A DNA stretch of 64,000 nucleotides from Candidatus Microbacterium colombiense (GCA_029203165.1 CP119308.1:992001-1056000), one strand, 5' to 3'; positions 1 through 11,667 are shown, counted from the first letter of the stretch. Translations and numbers: made by a program. The notes: generated from the letters alone by a model not told the origin.

Positions 1-2
1 TC

Positions 3-1988
3 GACATCGACTGGCGCCGCGGCAACGGCAAGCTGCGGCTGCCGATCCTCGGCTCGGTGGCCGACGCCGCGATCGACAACGGCGACTTCGTGGTCGACCT
101 GACCGCGTCCGACGACGCCCCCGACGGCACGCTGTCGTACTTCGAACATGTGCTGCCGCTCGCCCCGGGCTCGGGCGAGCTCGCCTCGGATCTGCGGGCG
201 CTGCTCGCCGCACAGCACTACGAGGTGCGGTTCTGGGAGGACCAGAACGCCGAACTGAACTACCGCCGCTTCTTCGCGGTGTCGGAGCTCGCCGGCATCC
301 GCGTGGAGCTGCCCGACGTGTTCGCCTCATCGCATCGCGAGATCGTGCGGTGGATCACCGACGGCCTCGCCGACGGCATCCGTGTCGATCATCCCGACGG
401 TCTCGCCGACCCCGGCGGGTATCTGGAGGCCCTGGCGGATGCGACCGGCTCCGCCTACACGCTGGTCGAGAAGATCCTCGAGCCGGGTGAGGAGCTGCCG
501 CCGTGGTGGCGCACCGACGGCACGACCGGATACGACGCGTTGGGCGAGATCGATCGTGTGCTCGTCGATCCCCAGGGCGTCGCCGCGCTGTCCCGCGTGG
601 ACGAGCGCCTGCGCGCCGAGACCGGGCTCGCCGAGGGCCAGACGTGGACGGATCTCATCCACACGACCAAGCGGATGATGACCGACGGGCTGTTGCAGTC
701 CGAGATCCGTCGCCTCGTGGGCAGCCTTCCGTACGGCATCGCTGACGCTGAAGAGGCGTTGTCCGAGCTGGTCGCGTGCTTCCCCGTGTACCGGTCGTAC
801 CTCCCGGCCGGACGCGAGCACCTGGACGTGTCGTTCGACACGGCGCGGGACCGGCGCCCCGACCTCGCGGCCGCCTTCGATGAACTCGAGCCGCTGCTCG
901 CCGACGAGCGCACGGAGATCGCGGTCCGCTTCCCGCAGGTCACCGGCGCCGTGATGGCGAAGGGCGTGGAGGACACCGCGTTCTACCGCTGGACGCGTCT
1001 CGGCACGTTGACCGAGGTGGGCGGTGACCCCTCGATCGCCGCACTCACGACCGACGAGTTCCATGATGCGCAGCGGGCACGCCGGTCTGCATGGCCGCAC
1101 GCGATGACGACGCTCTCCACGCACGACACGAAGCGATCGGAAGATGTCCGCGCCCGCCTCAGCGTGCTGTCGGAGATGCCCGAACGATGGTCCGAGGTGC
1201 TCGATGAGCTGCGGGCGATCGCGTCCACCGGTCACGGTCCGCTCGACGCGCTGCTCTGGCAGGGCGTGGTCGGCGCCTGGCCGATCGCACCGGAGCGCGT
1301 GCTCGCCTACGCGCAGAAGGCCGCCAGGGAAGCCGCGGAAGCGACCGGGTGGCAGCATCCGGATGCCGCGTTCGAGGAGGGACTCGCGGCGATCGCCGAT
1401 GCCTCGGATGCCGCCGCGCGCGAGACGCTGGAGCGCTTCGTGGCTGAGATCGAAGGCTTCGGCCGCTCGACCTCGCTGTCGGCGAAGCTGCTGCAGCTCG
1501 CAGGCCCCGGTGTTCCCGATGTGTATCAGGGCACCGAGCTGTGGGACCACTCGCTCGTCGATCCGGACAACCGTCGCCGTGTGGATTTCGTCGAGCGCGC
1601 GCGACTGCTCCGCGAACTCGACGCCGACGTCGCTCGCGGTGTCCTTCCGCCGATCGACGACTCCGGGCGGGCGAAGCTGCTCGTCACCTCGCGCACGCTG
1701 CGGCTGCGCCGCGACAACCCCGAGCTGTTCACGCGCTATCGCCCCGCCGTCATCGCGGGGGGAGCCGCCGCCCATGCGGTCGCGGTGGACCGGGGCGGCG
1801 TGACCGCGGTGGCGACCAGGCTGCCCGTCGGCCTCGCGAGTCTCGGCGGATGGGGCGAGACGCAGCTGATGCGCCGCGACATCGCCGCGATCGATGCCTT
1901 CACCGGGCGTCGTATCGAGCCCGGCCCGATGCGGCTCGCCGATCTGCTCGCCCACTACCCGGTGGCGCTGCTGGTGGACGCACGATGA
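3..1988 (+). CDS. treY: Maltooligosyl trehalose synthase (5'-partial)
   Basis: TreY (GH13) isomerises the reducing-end alpha-1,4 bond of maltooligosaccharides to alpha-1,1, making maltooligosyl trehalose in the cytoplasm. The frame is open from base 3, so the N-terminus lies outside the window and about 660 residues are seen. Visible GH13 motifs are GIRVDHPDGLADPGGYLE (region II, catalytic Asp), EKILEPGE (region III, Glu) and TLSTHDTKRSEDVRARL (region IV). The stop overlaps the treZ start (ATGA), which suggests one operon and translational coupling. Together TreY and TreZ release trehalose from glycogen-type glucans; treX is not in the window and may lie upstream. Confidence 0.95.
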   Translation, partial: DIDWRRGNGKLRLPILGSVADAAIDNGDFVVDLTASDDAPDGTLSYFEHVLPLAPGSGELASDLRALLAAQHYEVRFWEDQNAELNYRRFFAVSELAGIRVELPDVFASSHREIVRWITDGLADGIRVDHPDGLADPGGYLEALADATGSAYTLVEKILEPGEELPPWWRTDGTTGYDALGEIDRVLVDPQGVAALSRVDERLRAETGLAEGQTWTDLIHTTKRMMTDGLLQSEIRRLVGSLPYGIADAEEALSELVACFPVYRSYLPAGREHLDVSFDTARDRRPDLAAAFDELEPLLADERTEIAVRFPQVTGAVMAKGVEDTAFYRWTRLGTLTEVGGDPSIAALTTDEFHDAQRARRSAWPHAMTTLSTHDTKRSEDVRARLSVLSEMPERWSEVLDELRAIASTGHGPLDALLWQGVVGAWPIAPERVLAYAQKAAREAAEATGWQHPDAAFEEGLAAIADASDAAARETLERFVAEIEGFGRSTSLSAKLLQLAGPGVPDVYQGTELWDHSLVDPDNRRRVDFVERARLLRELDADVARGVLPPIDDSGRAKLLVTSRTLRLRRDNPELFTRYRPAVIAGGAAAHAVAVDRGGVTAVATRLPVGLASLGGWGETQLMRRDIAAIDAFTGRRIEPGPMRLADLLAHYPVALLVDAR

Positions 1989-3751
1989 TCGAGGTCTGGG
2001 CTCCCCACGCCCGTCGCCTGCGCGTGCGCCGGCTCACTCCGGAGGGGACGGTGGTCGCGGAGCACGAACTCGCGCTCTCGCATCAGGAGCGGGGTGACGG
2101 GTGGTGGCGCAGCGATCTCGAGCTCACCCGCGGCGACAGGTACGGCTTCCTGATCGACGACGGCGAGGAGCTGCGGGCCGATCCTCGCTCACTGCGTCAA
2201 CCACGGGGAGTGCATGGGCCCTCCGCCTACTTCGATCCGTCGGCGTTCGAGTGGACCGATCAGTCCTGGACAGGGCGTCAGCTCGCCGGCGGCCTCATGT
2301 CCGAGGTGCACGTGGGCACGTACACCCGGGAGGGCACGCTCGACGCCCTCATCGGCAGACTCGACCATCTCGTCGGTCTCGGAGTGACGCACCTCGAGCT
2401 GCTGCCGGTCAACGCCTTCAACGGCGAGTGGAACTGGGGCTACGACGGTGTGCTCTGGTACGCCGTGCACGAGGCATACGGCGGACCCGCCGCGTACCAG
2501 CGCTTCGTCGACGCGGCCCATGCGCGCGGTCTCGCGGTGATCCAGGACGTGGTCTACAACCACCTCGGTCCGAGCGGCAACCACCTGCCCGAGTTCGGAC
2601 CGTACCTGCGCGATGGCGTGGGCACGTCGTGGGGCGACTCGGTGAACCTCGACGAGCCGGCCGTGCGCGAGTACATCATCGAGAACGCCCTGATGTGGTT
2701 GCGGGATCACCACGTCGACGGTCTGCGATTGGATGCCGTGCACGCTCTGCACGACGACGGGCCCACCCACATCCTCCGGGAGCTGTCGCAGCGCGTCGAC
2801 GCCCTGTCGGCGCAGCTGAACCGCCCGTTGAGTCTGATCGCCGAGTCCGACCTGAATGACCCGACGCTGATCCTGCCGAGGGAGGCGGGCGGGTTCGGCC
2901 TGACCGCACAGTGGTCCGATGACTGGCATCACGCGGTGCACGTGGCGCTGACCGGCGAGACGGAGGGGTACTACGCCGACTTCGCCGATCCTGACGCGCT
3001 GGTCAAGGTGTCGCAGCGCGGGTTCTTCCACGACGGCACCTACTCATCGTTCCGCGGGCGAGCGCACGGCGGCCCGATCCCGGCGACCGTGCCCGCCTGG
3101 CGACTCGTCACCTTCGCACAGGACCATGACCAGATCGGCAACCGCGCGGCGGGAGACCGGCTGTCTGCGTCGCTGTCGTTCGAGCGTCTCGCAGTGGCCG
3201 CGGTGCTCACCCTCACGGCCCCGGGCACTCCCATGCTGTTCATGGGGGAGGAGTGGGGTGCATCGACGCCGTGGCAGTTCTTCACCTCCCACCCTGAGCC
3301 CGAGCTCGGGCGCGCCACCGCAGAAGGGCGCGTGGCGGAGTTCGCCAAGATGGGATGGGATCCGGCCGAGGTGCCCGATCCTCAGGATCCCGAGACGTTC
3401 TCGCGCTCGCATCTGGACTGGTCCGAGCTCGAGCGGCCCGAGAATGCGCGCCTGCTCGCGCTGTATCGCACCCTCTCGACGCTCCGGCGAGAGCGATCCG
3501 ATCTCACCGACCCTGACATGCGACGCACCGTCGTCACGGTCGCGGCCGGCGGAGGCGAGCCGGATTCCCGGGTCTACCGGATCGACCGGGGGCGCTCGGC
3601 GGTGCTGGTGAATCTGTCTTCCACCGAGGTGGTCTTCCCGATCGAGGAGGGCGACCGCGTGCTGGTGTCGACGCAACCTGCGCGACGCGATGCGGGGCAG
3701 GTTCGGCTGCCACCGGACTCCGCCGCGGTGATCGGTCCCGCGGCCGTCTGA
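1985..3751 (+). CDS. treZ: Maltooligosyl trehalose trehalohydrolase
   Basis: TreZ (GH13) cleaves trehalose from maltooligosyl trehalose. The 588-aa length is normal. An N-terminal CBM48-like beta domain (about residues 1-90, starting MIEVWAPHARRLRVRRL) precedes the barrel. Motifs in order are DVVYNH (region I), GLRLDAVHAL (region II, nucleophile Asp), IAESDLNDP (region III, acid/base Glu) and HDQIGN (region IV). The ATG at 1985 was chosen because it overlaps the treY stop and begins the conserved N-terminal strand. The frame stays open upstream inside treY, but that part reads as treY shadow. Confidence 0.95.
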   Translation: MIEVWAPHARRLRVRRLTPEGTVVAEHELALSHQERGDGWWRSDLELTRGDRYGFLIDDGEELRADPRSLRQPRGVHGPSAYFDPSAFEWTDQSWTGRQLAGGLMSEVHVGTYTREGTLDALIGRLDHLVGLGVTHLELLPVNAFNGEWNWGYDGVLWYAVHEAYGGPAAYQRFVDAAHARGLAVIQDVVYNHLGPSGNHLPEFGPYLRDGVGTSWGDSVNLDEPAVREYIIENALMWLRDHHVDGLRLDAVHALHDDGPTHILRELSQRVDALSAQLNRPLSLIAESDLNDPTLILPREAGGFGLTAQWSDDWHHAVHVALTGETEGYYADFADPDALVKVSQRGFFHDGTYSSFRGRAHGGPIPATVPAWRLVTFAQDHDQIGNRAAGDRLSASLSFERLAVAAVLTLTAPGTPMLFMGEEWGASTPWQFFTSHPEPELGRATAEGRVAEFAKMGWDPAEVPDPQDPETFSRSHLDWSELERPENARLLALYRTLSTLRRERSDLTDPDMRRTVVTVAAGGGEPDSRVYRIDRGRSAVLVNLSSTEVVFPIEEGDRVLVSTQPARRDAGQVRLPPDSAAVIGPAAV

Positions 3752-3833
3752 TCCGCTGCGCGGAGAGCGTCATATGGCGTGCGGGCCGCGACCACGTGGC
3801 CCGTGCGCTGCCGCCAAGTGAGAAGCTAGAAGG

Positions 3834-5141
3834 ATGAGCGTTCCCTCCTCTGTCGACGTGCTCGCCCCGCTGAGCGAGGACGAGGTCCGCCGCATCCGCG
3901 ACGACTTCCCGATCCTGCAGACGCAGGTGAACGGGCATCCGCTGGCCTATCTCGATTCGGGGGCGACCTCGCAGCGTCCGTTCGCGGTGCTGGATGCCGA
4001 ACGTCAGTTCGCCACGACCGTGAACTCCGCCGTGCATCGCGGCGCCCACACGCTCGCGGCCGAGGCGACCGAACAGTTCGAGGATGCGCGGGCCACTGTC
4101 GCCCGCTTCATCGGGGCCGATGACGATGAGATCGTCTGGACCTCGAACGCCACCGAGGCGATCAACCTCGTGGCCTACTCCCTCTCCAACGCCTCCCTCG
4201 GGCGCGGCGGGGCCGACGCCGATCGCCTGCGTCTGCGCGAGGGCGATGAGATCGTCACCACCGAGATGGAGCACCACGCCAACCTGATCCCATGGCAGGA
4301 GCTCGCCGCCCGGACCGGCGCGACGCTGCGTGTGATCCCGCTCGACGACCAGGGGGCCCTCCGGCTCGACGAGGCCGCCGCGATCATCGGCGACCGCACG
4401 AAGCTCGTCGCCGTCACGCATGTCTCGAACGTGCTCGGGGTGATCAACCCGGTCGAGCAGATCATCGCGCTCGCGCGCGCCGCCGGGGCTCTGGTGCTGC
4501 TCGACGCCTGCCAGTCCGCCCCCCATCTGCCGCTCGACGTGCGCGCTCTCGACGTCGACTTCGCGGTGCTCTCCGGCCACAAGATGCTCGGACCCACCGG
4601 AGTCGGCGCGCTCTACGGCCGCCGCGAACTGCTGGAGGCCATGCCGCCGTTCCTGACCGGCGGGTCGATGATCACCACCGTCACCACCACGCACGCCGAA
4701 TACCTGCCGCCGCCGCAGCGCTTCGAAGCGGGAACGCAACGGGTGTCGCAGGCGGTCGCGCTCGCCGCGGCGATCGACTATCTCACCGCGGTCGGCATGC
4801 CGCGCATCGCCGCACACGAGGCGGCCTTCGGGCGGCGTCTGGTCGACGGGCTCAGCGCGATCGACGGCGTGCACGTGCTCGGGGCCGGCATCGATCTGCC
4901 GCGCGTGGGACTCGCGAGCTTCGACGTCGGCGGCATCCACTCACACGATGTCGGACAGTTCCTCGACGACCGCGGCATCGCGGTGCGCGTCGGACATCAT
5001 TGCGCGCAGCCGCTGCACCGACGGCTCGGCATCACCTCGTCCACGCGGGCGAGCACTTATCTCTACACGACCGAGGCCGAGGTGGAGGCCGTGATCGACG
5101 GCGTCGCCGCGGCCATCGACTTCTTCGGAGTGCGCGCATGA
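3834..5141 (+). CDS. sufS: Cysteine desulfurase SufS
   Basis: SufS is a class V PLP aminotransferase that takes sulfur from L-cysteine as an enzyme persulfide for Fe-S cluster assembly. At 435 aa it has family length. The PLP lysine lies in SGHKMLGPTG (Lys about 250) and the catalytic cysteine in VGHHCAQPLH (Cys about 390). TSNATEAIN matches the PLP-phosphate region. A purine-rich stretch (AGAAGG) sits a few bases before the ATG. The stop overlaps the sufU start by ATGA, so the two are coupled. No sufBCD lies next to them here. Confidence 0.93.
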   Translation: MSVPSSVDVLAPLSEDEVRRIRDDFPILQTQVNGHPLAYLDSGATSQRPFAVLDAERQFATTVNSAVHRGAHTLAAEATEQFEDARATVARFIGADDDEIVWTSNATEAINLVAYSLSNASLGRGGADADRLRLREGDEIVTTEMEHHANLIPWQELAARTGATLRVIPLDDQGALRLDEAAAIIGDRTKLVAVTHVSNVLGVINPVEQIIALARAAGALVLLDACQSAPHLPLDVRALDVDFAVLSGHKMLGPTGVGALYGRRELLEAMPPFLTGGSMITTVTTTHAEYLPPPQRFEAGTQRVSQAVALAAAIDYLTAVGMPRIAAHEAAFGRRLVDGLSAIDGVHVLGAGIDLPRVGLASFDVGGIHSHDVGQFLDDRGIAVRVGHHCAQPLHRRLGITSSTRASTYLYTTEAEVEAVIDGVAAAIDFFGVRA

Positions 5142-5584
5142 CATCCGGTGACCTGCAGAACCTCTACCAGGAGCTCATCCTGGATCACTCACGCACCCCG
5201 CACGGATTCGGTCTGCGCGAGACCATCGCGGCGCAGTCGCATCAGGTCAACCCGACCTGCGGCGACGAGGTGACGCTCCAGGTGCACCGTGCCGACGATG
5301 GAACGGTCGAGGCGATCGCCTGGGAGGGGCACGGGTGTGCGATCTCGCAGGCCTCTGCGTCGCTGCTGGCAGAGCTCGCCGAGGGCCTCTCGGTGGCCGA
5401 CCTGGAAGTGCGCATCGATGCGTTCCGCGAGGCGATGCGCTCCCGCGGCAAGATCGAGCCCGATGAGGAGCTGCTCGGAGACGCGGCCGCACTCGGCGGC
5501 GTCTCGAGATATGTGGCGCGGGTCAAGTGTGCGATGCTCGCCTGGGTCGCCGCGGAGGACGCGCTGCGCAAGTCCGGCGAGTGA
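5138..5584 (+). CDS. sufU: SufU zinc-dependent sulfurtransferase / Fe-S assembly protein
   Basis: The 148-aa protein is of the SufU/IscU-like family. In Gram-positive bacteria and actinobacteria SufU accepts persulfide sulfur from SufS through a zinc site and passes it to the SufBCD scaffold. Three cysteines are in the expected places: NPTCGDEV, HGCAISQAS and VKCAMLAW, with the conserved Asp after the first. The ATG at 5138 overlaps the sufS stop. Pairing with sufS fits the SufS-SufU two-component system. Confidence 0.92.
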   Translation: MTSGDLQNLYQELILDHSRTPHGFGLRETIAAQSHQVNPTCGDEVTLQVHRADDGTVEAIAWEGHGCAISQASASLLAELAEGLSVADLEVRIDAFREAMRSRGKIEPDEELLGDAAALGGVSRYVARVKCAMLAWVAAEDALRKSGE

Positions 5585-5651
5585 TGTCCGGAGAATGACG
5601 TCCGGTGACGGGCGGGGGAATACCTGTCCGCGCGCCGCGTTGGTCACACGC

Positions 5652-6290
5652 ATGACAACTCTCGGAATCATCGGTGCAGGACACATCGGCTCACAGGTCG
5701 CCCGCGCGGCCGTGGCCCACGGCTACGACGTCGTGATCTCCAACTCGCGCGGCCCGGAGACCCTTGCCGGTCTCATCGAGGAGCTGGGCCCGCAGGCGAC
5801 GGCGGCCTCGGCGGCCGAGGCGGGTGCCGCGGGAGACGTGGTGGTCGTGACGGTGCCGCTGCGCGCCCTCGACCAGGTTCCCGTCGAGCCGCTGGCGGGC
5901 AAGATCGTGCTCGACACCAACAACTACTACTTCGAACGTGACGGTCACATCGAGGCTCTCGACAAGGGTGAGACGACCACTTCGGAGCTCGTGCAGCAGC
6001 ACCTGCCGACCTCGCGCATCGCGAAGGCCTTCAACCACATCTACGCCGCAGACATCACCACCGACGGCACCCCGGCCGGCACCGAGAACCGCCGTGCGCT
6101 CGCCACCGCCGGTGACGACGAGGCCGTGGCGTTCCTGACCGGCTTCTACGACCAGCTCGGTTTCGACACCGTGAACATCGGACCGCTCAGCGAGTCATGG
6201 CGCGTCGAGCGTGACCGTCCCGCCTACGTCGTGCGTCAGAACGCGCAGGAGCTCGAGGCGAACCTCGCCGCCGCCAACCGGCTGCCCTGA
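5652..6290 (+). CDS. NADPH/F420-type oxidoreductase family protein
   Basis: This 212-aa protein begins with a Rossmann dinucleotide motif, LGIIGAGHIGSQVA (about residues 4-17), and continues as in the NADP oxidoreductase, coenzyme F420-dependent family (PF03807). AKAFNHIYAADI in the middle is typical of that family. The likely role is hydride transfer between NADP(H) and a flavin or F420-like partner; the true substrate is unknown. The ATG at 5652 starts the Rossmann fold directly. It stands alone, 68 bp after sufU on the same strand. Confidence 0.75.
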   Translation: MTTLGIIGAGHIGSQVARAAVAHGYDVVISNSRGPETLAGLIEELGPQATAASAAEAGAAGDVVVVTVPLRALDQVPVEPLAGKIVLDTNNYYFERDGHIEALDKGETTTSELVQQHLPTSRIAKAFNHIYAADITTDGTPAGTENRRALATAGDDEAVAFLTGFYDQLGFDTVNIGPLSESWRVERDRPAYVVRQNAQELEANLAAANRLP

Positions 6291-6347
6291 GCGGGGGATG
6301 GGATACCAAACTTGGTGATCGAGGGTGCGGAGTGAGACACTTCGGGA

Positions 6348-7007
6348 ATGACGGCGGCGGGGGCTTCCGGCGAACTCGAGTCCGCCAGGGTCACGCGCAT
6401 ACTGCGCGATGACATCATCCTCGGTCGGCGCGCGCCCGGATCCCGCCTCGTGGAACGAGACATCGCTGCCGAGCTGAGCGTCTCCCGGCTGCCGGTGCGC
6501 GAGGCGATCCGCGCGCTCGTGGGCGAGGGGATCGTGATCGCGCGACCGCGCACCTGGGCGGTCGTGCGCGAGTTCACCCGCCGGGACATCCAGGATTTCG
6601 CCGAGGTGCGCGAGGCCATCGAGACGCTGATCTTCGTGTTCGCTGCGGAGCGGCACGACGACGTCGGCCTCGGGAAGCTCCGTGCGGCGTATGAGCGGGA
6701 GAGGGATGCCGCTGAGGCGGACGACGCGGAGGGCGCTCGCATCGCTGCGGCCGAGTTCCACGAGATCGCGGCCGACCTGGCCGCCAACGAGATGCTCGGC
6801 GAACTGATCGCCGTCTTCATCACGCGCCTGCGCTGGCTGTTCGGCCAGCATGACGACCTGCCGGCGATGGCGGAGGAGCACCGCGTGATCCTCGAAGCGG
6901 TGGAGGCTCGTGATTCCGGCATCCTGCGCACGCTGATCCCCCGCCATCTGGCCACCGGCCAGGCGATCGCCGAGCGTCGTCTCGCGAGCGTCGACTACCA
7001 GATCTGA
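6348..7007 (+). CDS. GntR family (FadR/FCD type) transcriptional regulator
   Basis: The 219-aa protein has an N-terminal winged HTH (about residues 12-75, with LVERDIAAELSVSRLPVREAI) and an all-helical FCD ligand-binding domain (about residues 85-205, with conserved His in EFHEIAADLA and EEHRVILEAV). FCD domains bind small carboxylates, often through a metal. No target operon is evident. The genes on both sides are on the same strand but the spacing gives no clear operon. Confidence 0.88.
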   Translation: MTAAGASGELESARVTRILRDDIILGRRAPGSRLVERDIAAELSVSRLPVREAIRALVGEGIVIARPRTWAVVREFTRRDIQDFAEVREAIETLIFVFAAERHDDVGLGKLRAAYERERDAAEADDAEGARIAAAEFHEIAADLAANEMLGELIAVFITRLRWLFGQHDDLPAMAEEHRVILEAVEARDSGILRTLIPRHLATGQAIAERRLASVDYQI

Positions 7008-7072
7008 CGCGATCCGACCGGTTTCCCTGTTTGGGGAATGGGGCGGATCGGCGTATCGTTATCGGTGTATGT

Positions 7073-7089
7073 ATACCCCCTAGGGGTAT
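7073..7089. promoter_or_regulatory. CsoR-like copper operator upstream of copZ
   Basis: Pseudo-palindrome ATACCCC-CTA-GGGGTAT (7-bp arms, 3-bp spacer) 58 bp before the copZ start. It matches the known form of CsoR-type operators (TACCCC/GGGGTA). The inferred role is derepression of copZ-copA by Cu(I). No csoR gene is present in this window, so the repressor would act in trans. Confidence 0.7.
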
Positions 7090-7147
7090 CTTCGACACAT
7101 ATCGGACACTTAGGGCGACGCGCGACGCCGCCGGACAGGAGAGCACC

Positions 7148-7357
7148 ATGAGCACCGCCACCTACGCCGTCACCGGGATGACCTGCGGCCATTGTGAGGG
7201 CTCCGTGCGCAGCGAGGTGGCCAAGCTCGCCGGTGTGACCGCGATCGACGTCAGCGCGGCATCCGGAAGCCTCGCCGTGACCTCCGACTCCCCGCTCGAC
7301 GACGCCGCGGTCTTCGCCGCCGTCGACGAGGCGGGCTACAGCGCCGTCCGCGCCTGA
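7148..7357 (+). CDS. copZ: Copper chaperone, heavy-metal-associated domain
   Basis: A 69-aa single HMA domain (beta-alpha-beta-beta-alpha-beta) with the Cu(I)-binding motif GMTCGHC near residues 10-16. CopZ proteins carry Cu(I) to the P-type ATPase. The ATG at 7148 follows GGAGAGCACC and starts the HMA fold directly. It sits 7 bp before copA and behind the CsoR-like operator, so the two likely form a copper-induced operon. Confidence 0.92.
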   Translation: MSTATYAVTGMTCGHCEGSVRSEVAKLAGVTAIDVSAASGSLAVTSDSPLDDAAVFAAVDEAGYSAVRA

Positions 7358-7364
7358 GCGCGCG

Positions 7365-9605
<2,241 letters not shown>

Positions 9606-9682
9606 GACACATCGCGCCGCTCCGGTTATATATTGGGCAGATCGGAATCGTTCCGGAGTTGCGTGTTGTCTTGGGGAGCGAG

Positions 9683-9928
9683 ATGCGGGGTCTTGCTGTC
9701 GTCGTCGGAGGCCTGCTGCTGGTGGGCGGGGCGGTGCTCGTCGCGGTCGCAGATCAGGAACGCGTCGCCGGTGTCGAGGCGGTCAAAGCGCAGATCGAGA
9801 AGACCGAGACACTGCTGCGCGATACGCGAGCCGAGAATCTCGAGCTGGCCGAGAAGCTCACCGCACTGCGCACCGCCATCGCGGAGCAGGATGCCGAGAT
9901 CACCGACTCCGCGGGATTCCTGAAGTGA
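9683..9928 (+). CDS. Small membrane-anchored coiled-coil protein
   Basis: This 81-aa protein has an N-terminal hydrophobic segment (about residues 4-24, GLAVVVGGLLLVGGAVLVAV), then a charged, helix-forming tail rich in Glu, Lys and Leu that suggests a coiled coil. The ATG at 9683 follows a GGGGAGCGAG ribosome site. Its stop overlaps the next start (TGATG), so it is coupled to the HExxH protein, which also starts with a hydrophobic segment and a helical region. The two may pair through their helices; that is inference. I recognise no family. Confidence 0.7.
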   Translation: MRGLAVVVGGLLLVGGAVLVAVADQERVAGVEAVKAQIEKTETLLRDTRAENLELAEKLTALRTAIAEQDAEITDSAGFLK

Positions 9929-10797
9929 TGCGCCGCGTCGTCGCCGTCATGATCGCCGCGGCGGTGCTGCTCACTGCCGGCATCGTGTCGCGGGTCAACG
10001 GCCTGGAGGCCGATCGTGCCGAGGCGGTGGCCGAGCTGTCGGCGCTGGCCGACACGACGCACACGGCCCTGCAGCGGACGGACTACCTCGCGGGCGCCGT
10101 CGAGCGCGCGGAGGACGACACAGCCGATCGTGGAGCGGTACTCGAGATGCGTCCGGCGTTCCTCACGGAGGTCGCGGCGCTGACCACGGCGTTGAAGGGC
10201 GCGAAGGGCAAGGTCGACACGTCGGCGCACCGCGCCGCCGCTCTCTCCGCGCAGCAGACGGTGCTCGACGAGCAGGCTGACCCCGAGGTCGTCACACGGG
10301 CGACCGCGACGATCCACGCCCTCACCGCGAAGGTGGGCGAGGAGGTATCGGCCTGGCAGGCCGTGCAGCTCGCGCAGAGCGCGGGACCGGGCGGCCCGGC
10401 GTACACGACCAGCGGCCCCGGGGGATACGCACGCGTGCGCGCCGCGTTGGATCGCGTCGGCGGTGGGGGTGTGGGGCTGTACGAGTCAGCATCCTGCGCG
10501 GGCGGCAACGCGCCGGCGTGCGCCAACAGCGGCGGCTACATCAAGTACCGCGCCGACATCGCGAACTGGAGCGAAGGACGGCTGAACTGGGCGATGGCGC
10601 ACGAGCTCGCCCATATCTATCAGTTCCGCGTCTGGGGTGCACTGAACTCCTCGGGCTCGTATCAGTCGATGTTCGGCGGTGACCCCGAGTTCCTGGCCAA
10701 CTGTATGGCCGTCGTGCGCGGCTATCCCGGCGGACAGGGATGCAACGGGGACCAGCAGGCGTGGGCCTCCGGCATCTGGGTCGGAGCGGTGCGCTGA
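9928..10797 (+). CDS. Secreted or membrane-anchored HExxH zinc-metalloprotease-like protein
   Basis: The 289-aa protein starts with a signal-like hydrophobic segment (about residues 3-20), then a helical, Ala/Glu-rich region (25-150), a Gly-rich linker (150-185) and a C-terminal domain. The domain holds HELAH (225-229), the HExxH zinc site, and a possible third ligand Glu in GGDPEFLANC (about 254). Four cysteines (about 190, 198, 259, 272) could form two disulfides outside the cell. The start overlaps the stop of the small upstream gene. The peptidase call rests on the motif only; the substrate is unknown. Confidence 0.7.
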   Translation: MRRVVAVMIAAAVLLTAGIVSRVNGLEADRAEAVAELSALADTTHTALQRTDYLAGAVERAEDDTADRGAVLEMRPAFLTEVAALTTALKGAKGKVDTSAHRAAALSAQQTVLDEQADPEVVTRATATIHALTAKVGEEVSAWQAVQLAQSAGPGGPAYTTSGPGGYARVRAALDRVGGGGVGLYESASCAGGNAPACANSGGYIKYRADIANWSEGRLNWAMAHELAHIYQFRVWGALNSSGSYQSMFGGDPEFLANCMAVVRGYPGGQGCNGDQQAWASGIWVGAVR

Positions 10798-10827
10798 GCT
10801 CCACTCGCTCGGGCGCGCTGGCGGCGC

Positions 10828-11667
10828 TCAGGCGATCGGGGTGGTCGTGTCGATGGCGTCCCGCAGCGGACCGCGCATCGCCCGCCAGTAGGCCGACGGG
10901 GCCAGGCGCACCAATACGTCGATGAGCCGCGCTTCACGACCGACCATGGTCCGGGCGCTGCGGCGCTGCGTCGCGCGGATGATCTTCGCCGCGGCATCCG
11001 ATGGCTCCGTGTGATACATCGCCGCCTGCGCGGCTGCGGCTCGTGCCGCCACGTCGGGGTCGATCGCGGCGGCGTAGCGACCGTGCAGGATGATGCCGGT
11101 GCGCACGCCGGCCGGGTAGACGGCGCCGACGCTCACGGACGATCCCTCGAGTTCGTGGCGCAACGCCTCGGAGAACGCGCGCACGGCGAACTTGCTCATG
11201 GCGTAGGGGATGCGCCCGGCGGGGGCCGCAAGTGCGTAGACGCTGGCGAGATGGGTGATGTGGGCCGCGGGGGCACGTCGAAGCGCGGGCAGCAGCGCCT
11301 TGGTGATCGAGACGGTGCCCCACAGGTTCACGTCGGTGAGCCAGCGCATCTCCTCCATCGTCAGCTGGTCGAGGTCGCCGAGCATCGATGAGCCGGCGCA
11401 GGTGATCAACGCGTTGATGCGCGAGTGCGCGGCGGCGATATCGTCGGCGACGGCGAACACGGCATCGTCATCGCGGAGGTCGACCACGTGGGTCGTGACG
11501 GTCGTGCCTGCTAGTTCGGTCGCCACCGAAGCCAGGGCGGCGGCGTTGTGATCGAGCAGCGCCAGATGCACGCCGTCGGCAGCCAGCAGGCGGGCGATCT
11601 CGGCGCCCATCCCGCTCGCGGCACCGGTGATGACCGTGGTGCTCCCGGTGAGATCGATGCGCGTCAT
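10828..11667 (-). CDS. Short-chain dehydrogenase/reductase
   Basis: This 279-aa SDR has the cofactor motif TGAASGMG near its N-terminus and a YxxxK catalytic pair (YAMSK) after a serine in the HLASVYAL stretch. A C-terminal extension of about 40 residues goes beyond the core fold. The ATG at 11667 was chosen over upstream in-frame codons because a strong AGGAGGAGAC ribosome site lies just before it and the Rossmann fold starts about 10 residues later. The substrate is unknown. It is divergent from the next gene. Confidence 0.88.
   Translation of the reverse strand: MTRIDLTGSTTVITGAASGMGAEIARLLAADGVHLALLDHNAAALASVATELAGTTVTTHVVDLRDDDAVFAVADDIAAAHSRINALITCAGSSMLGDLDQLTMEEMRWLTDVNLWGTVSITKALLPALRRAPAAHITHLASVYALAAPAGRIPYAMSKFAVRAFSEALRHELEGSSVSVGAVYPAGVRTGIILHGRYAAAIDPDVAARAAAAQAAMYHTEPSDAAAKIIRATQRRSARTMVGREARLIDVLVRLAPSAYWRAMRGPLRDAIDTTTPIA

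Noticed and set aside
327..1955. Long minus-strand open frame opposite treY
   Set aside because: Antisense shadow of a well-conserved gene; composition only.
3782..3803. Terminator between treZ and sufS
   Set aside because: CGGGCC/GGCCCG is a short stem with a 10-nt loop and no tail; too weak to call in GC-rich DNA.
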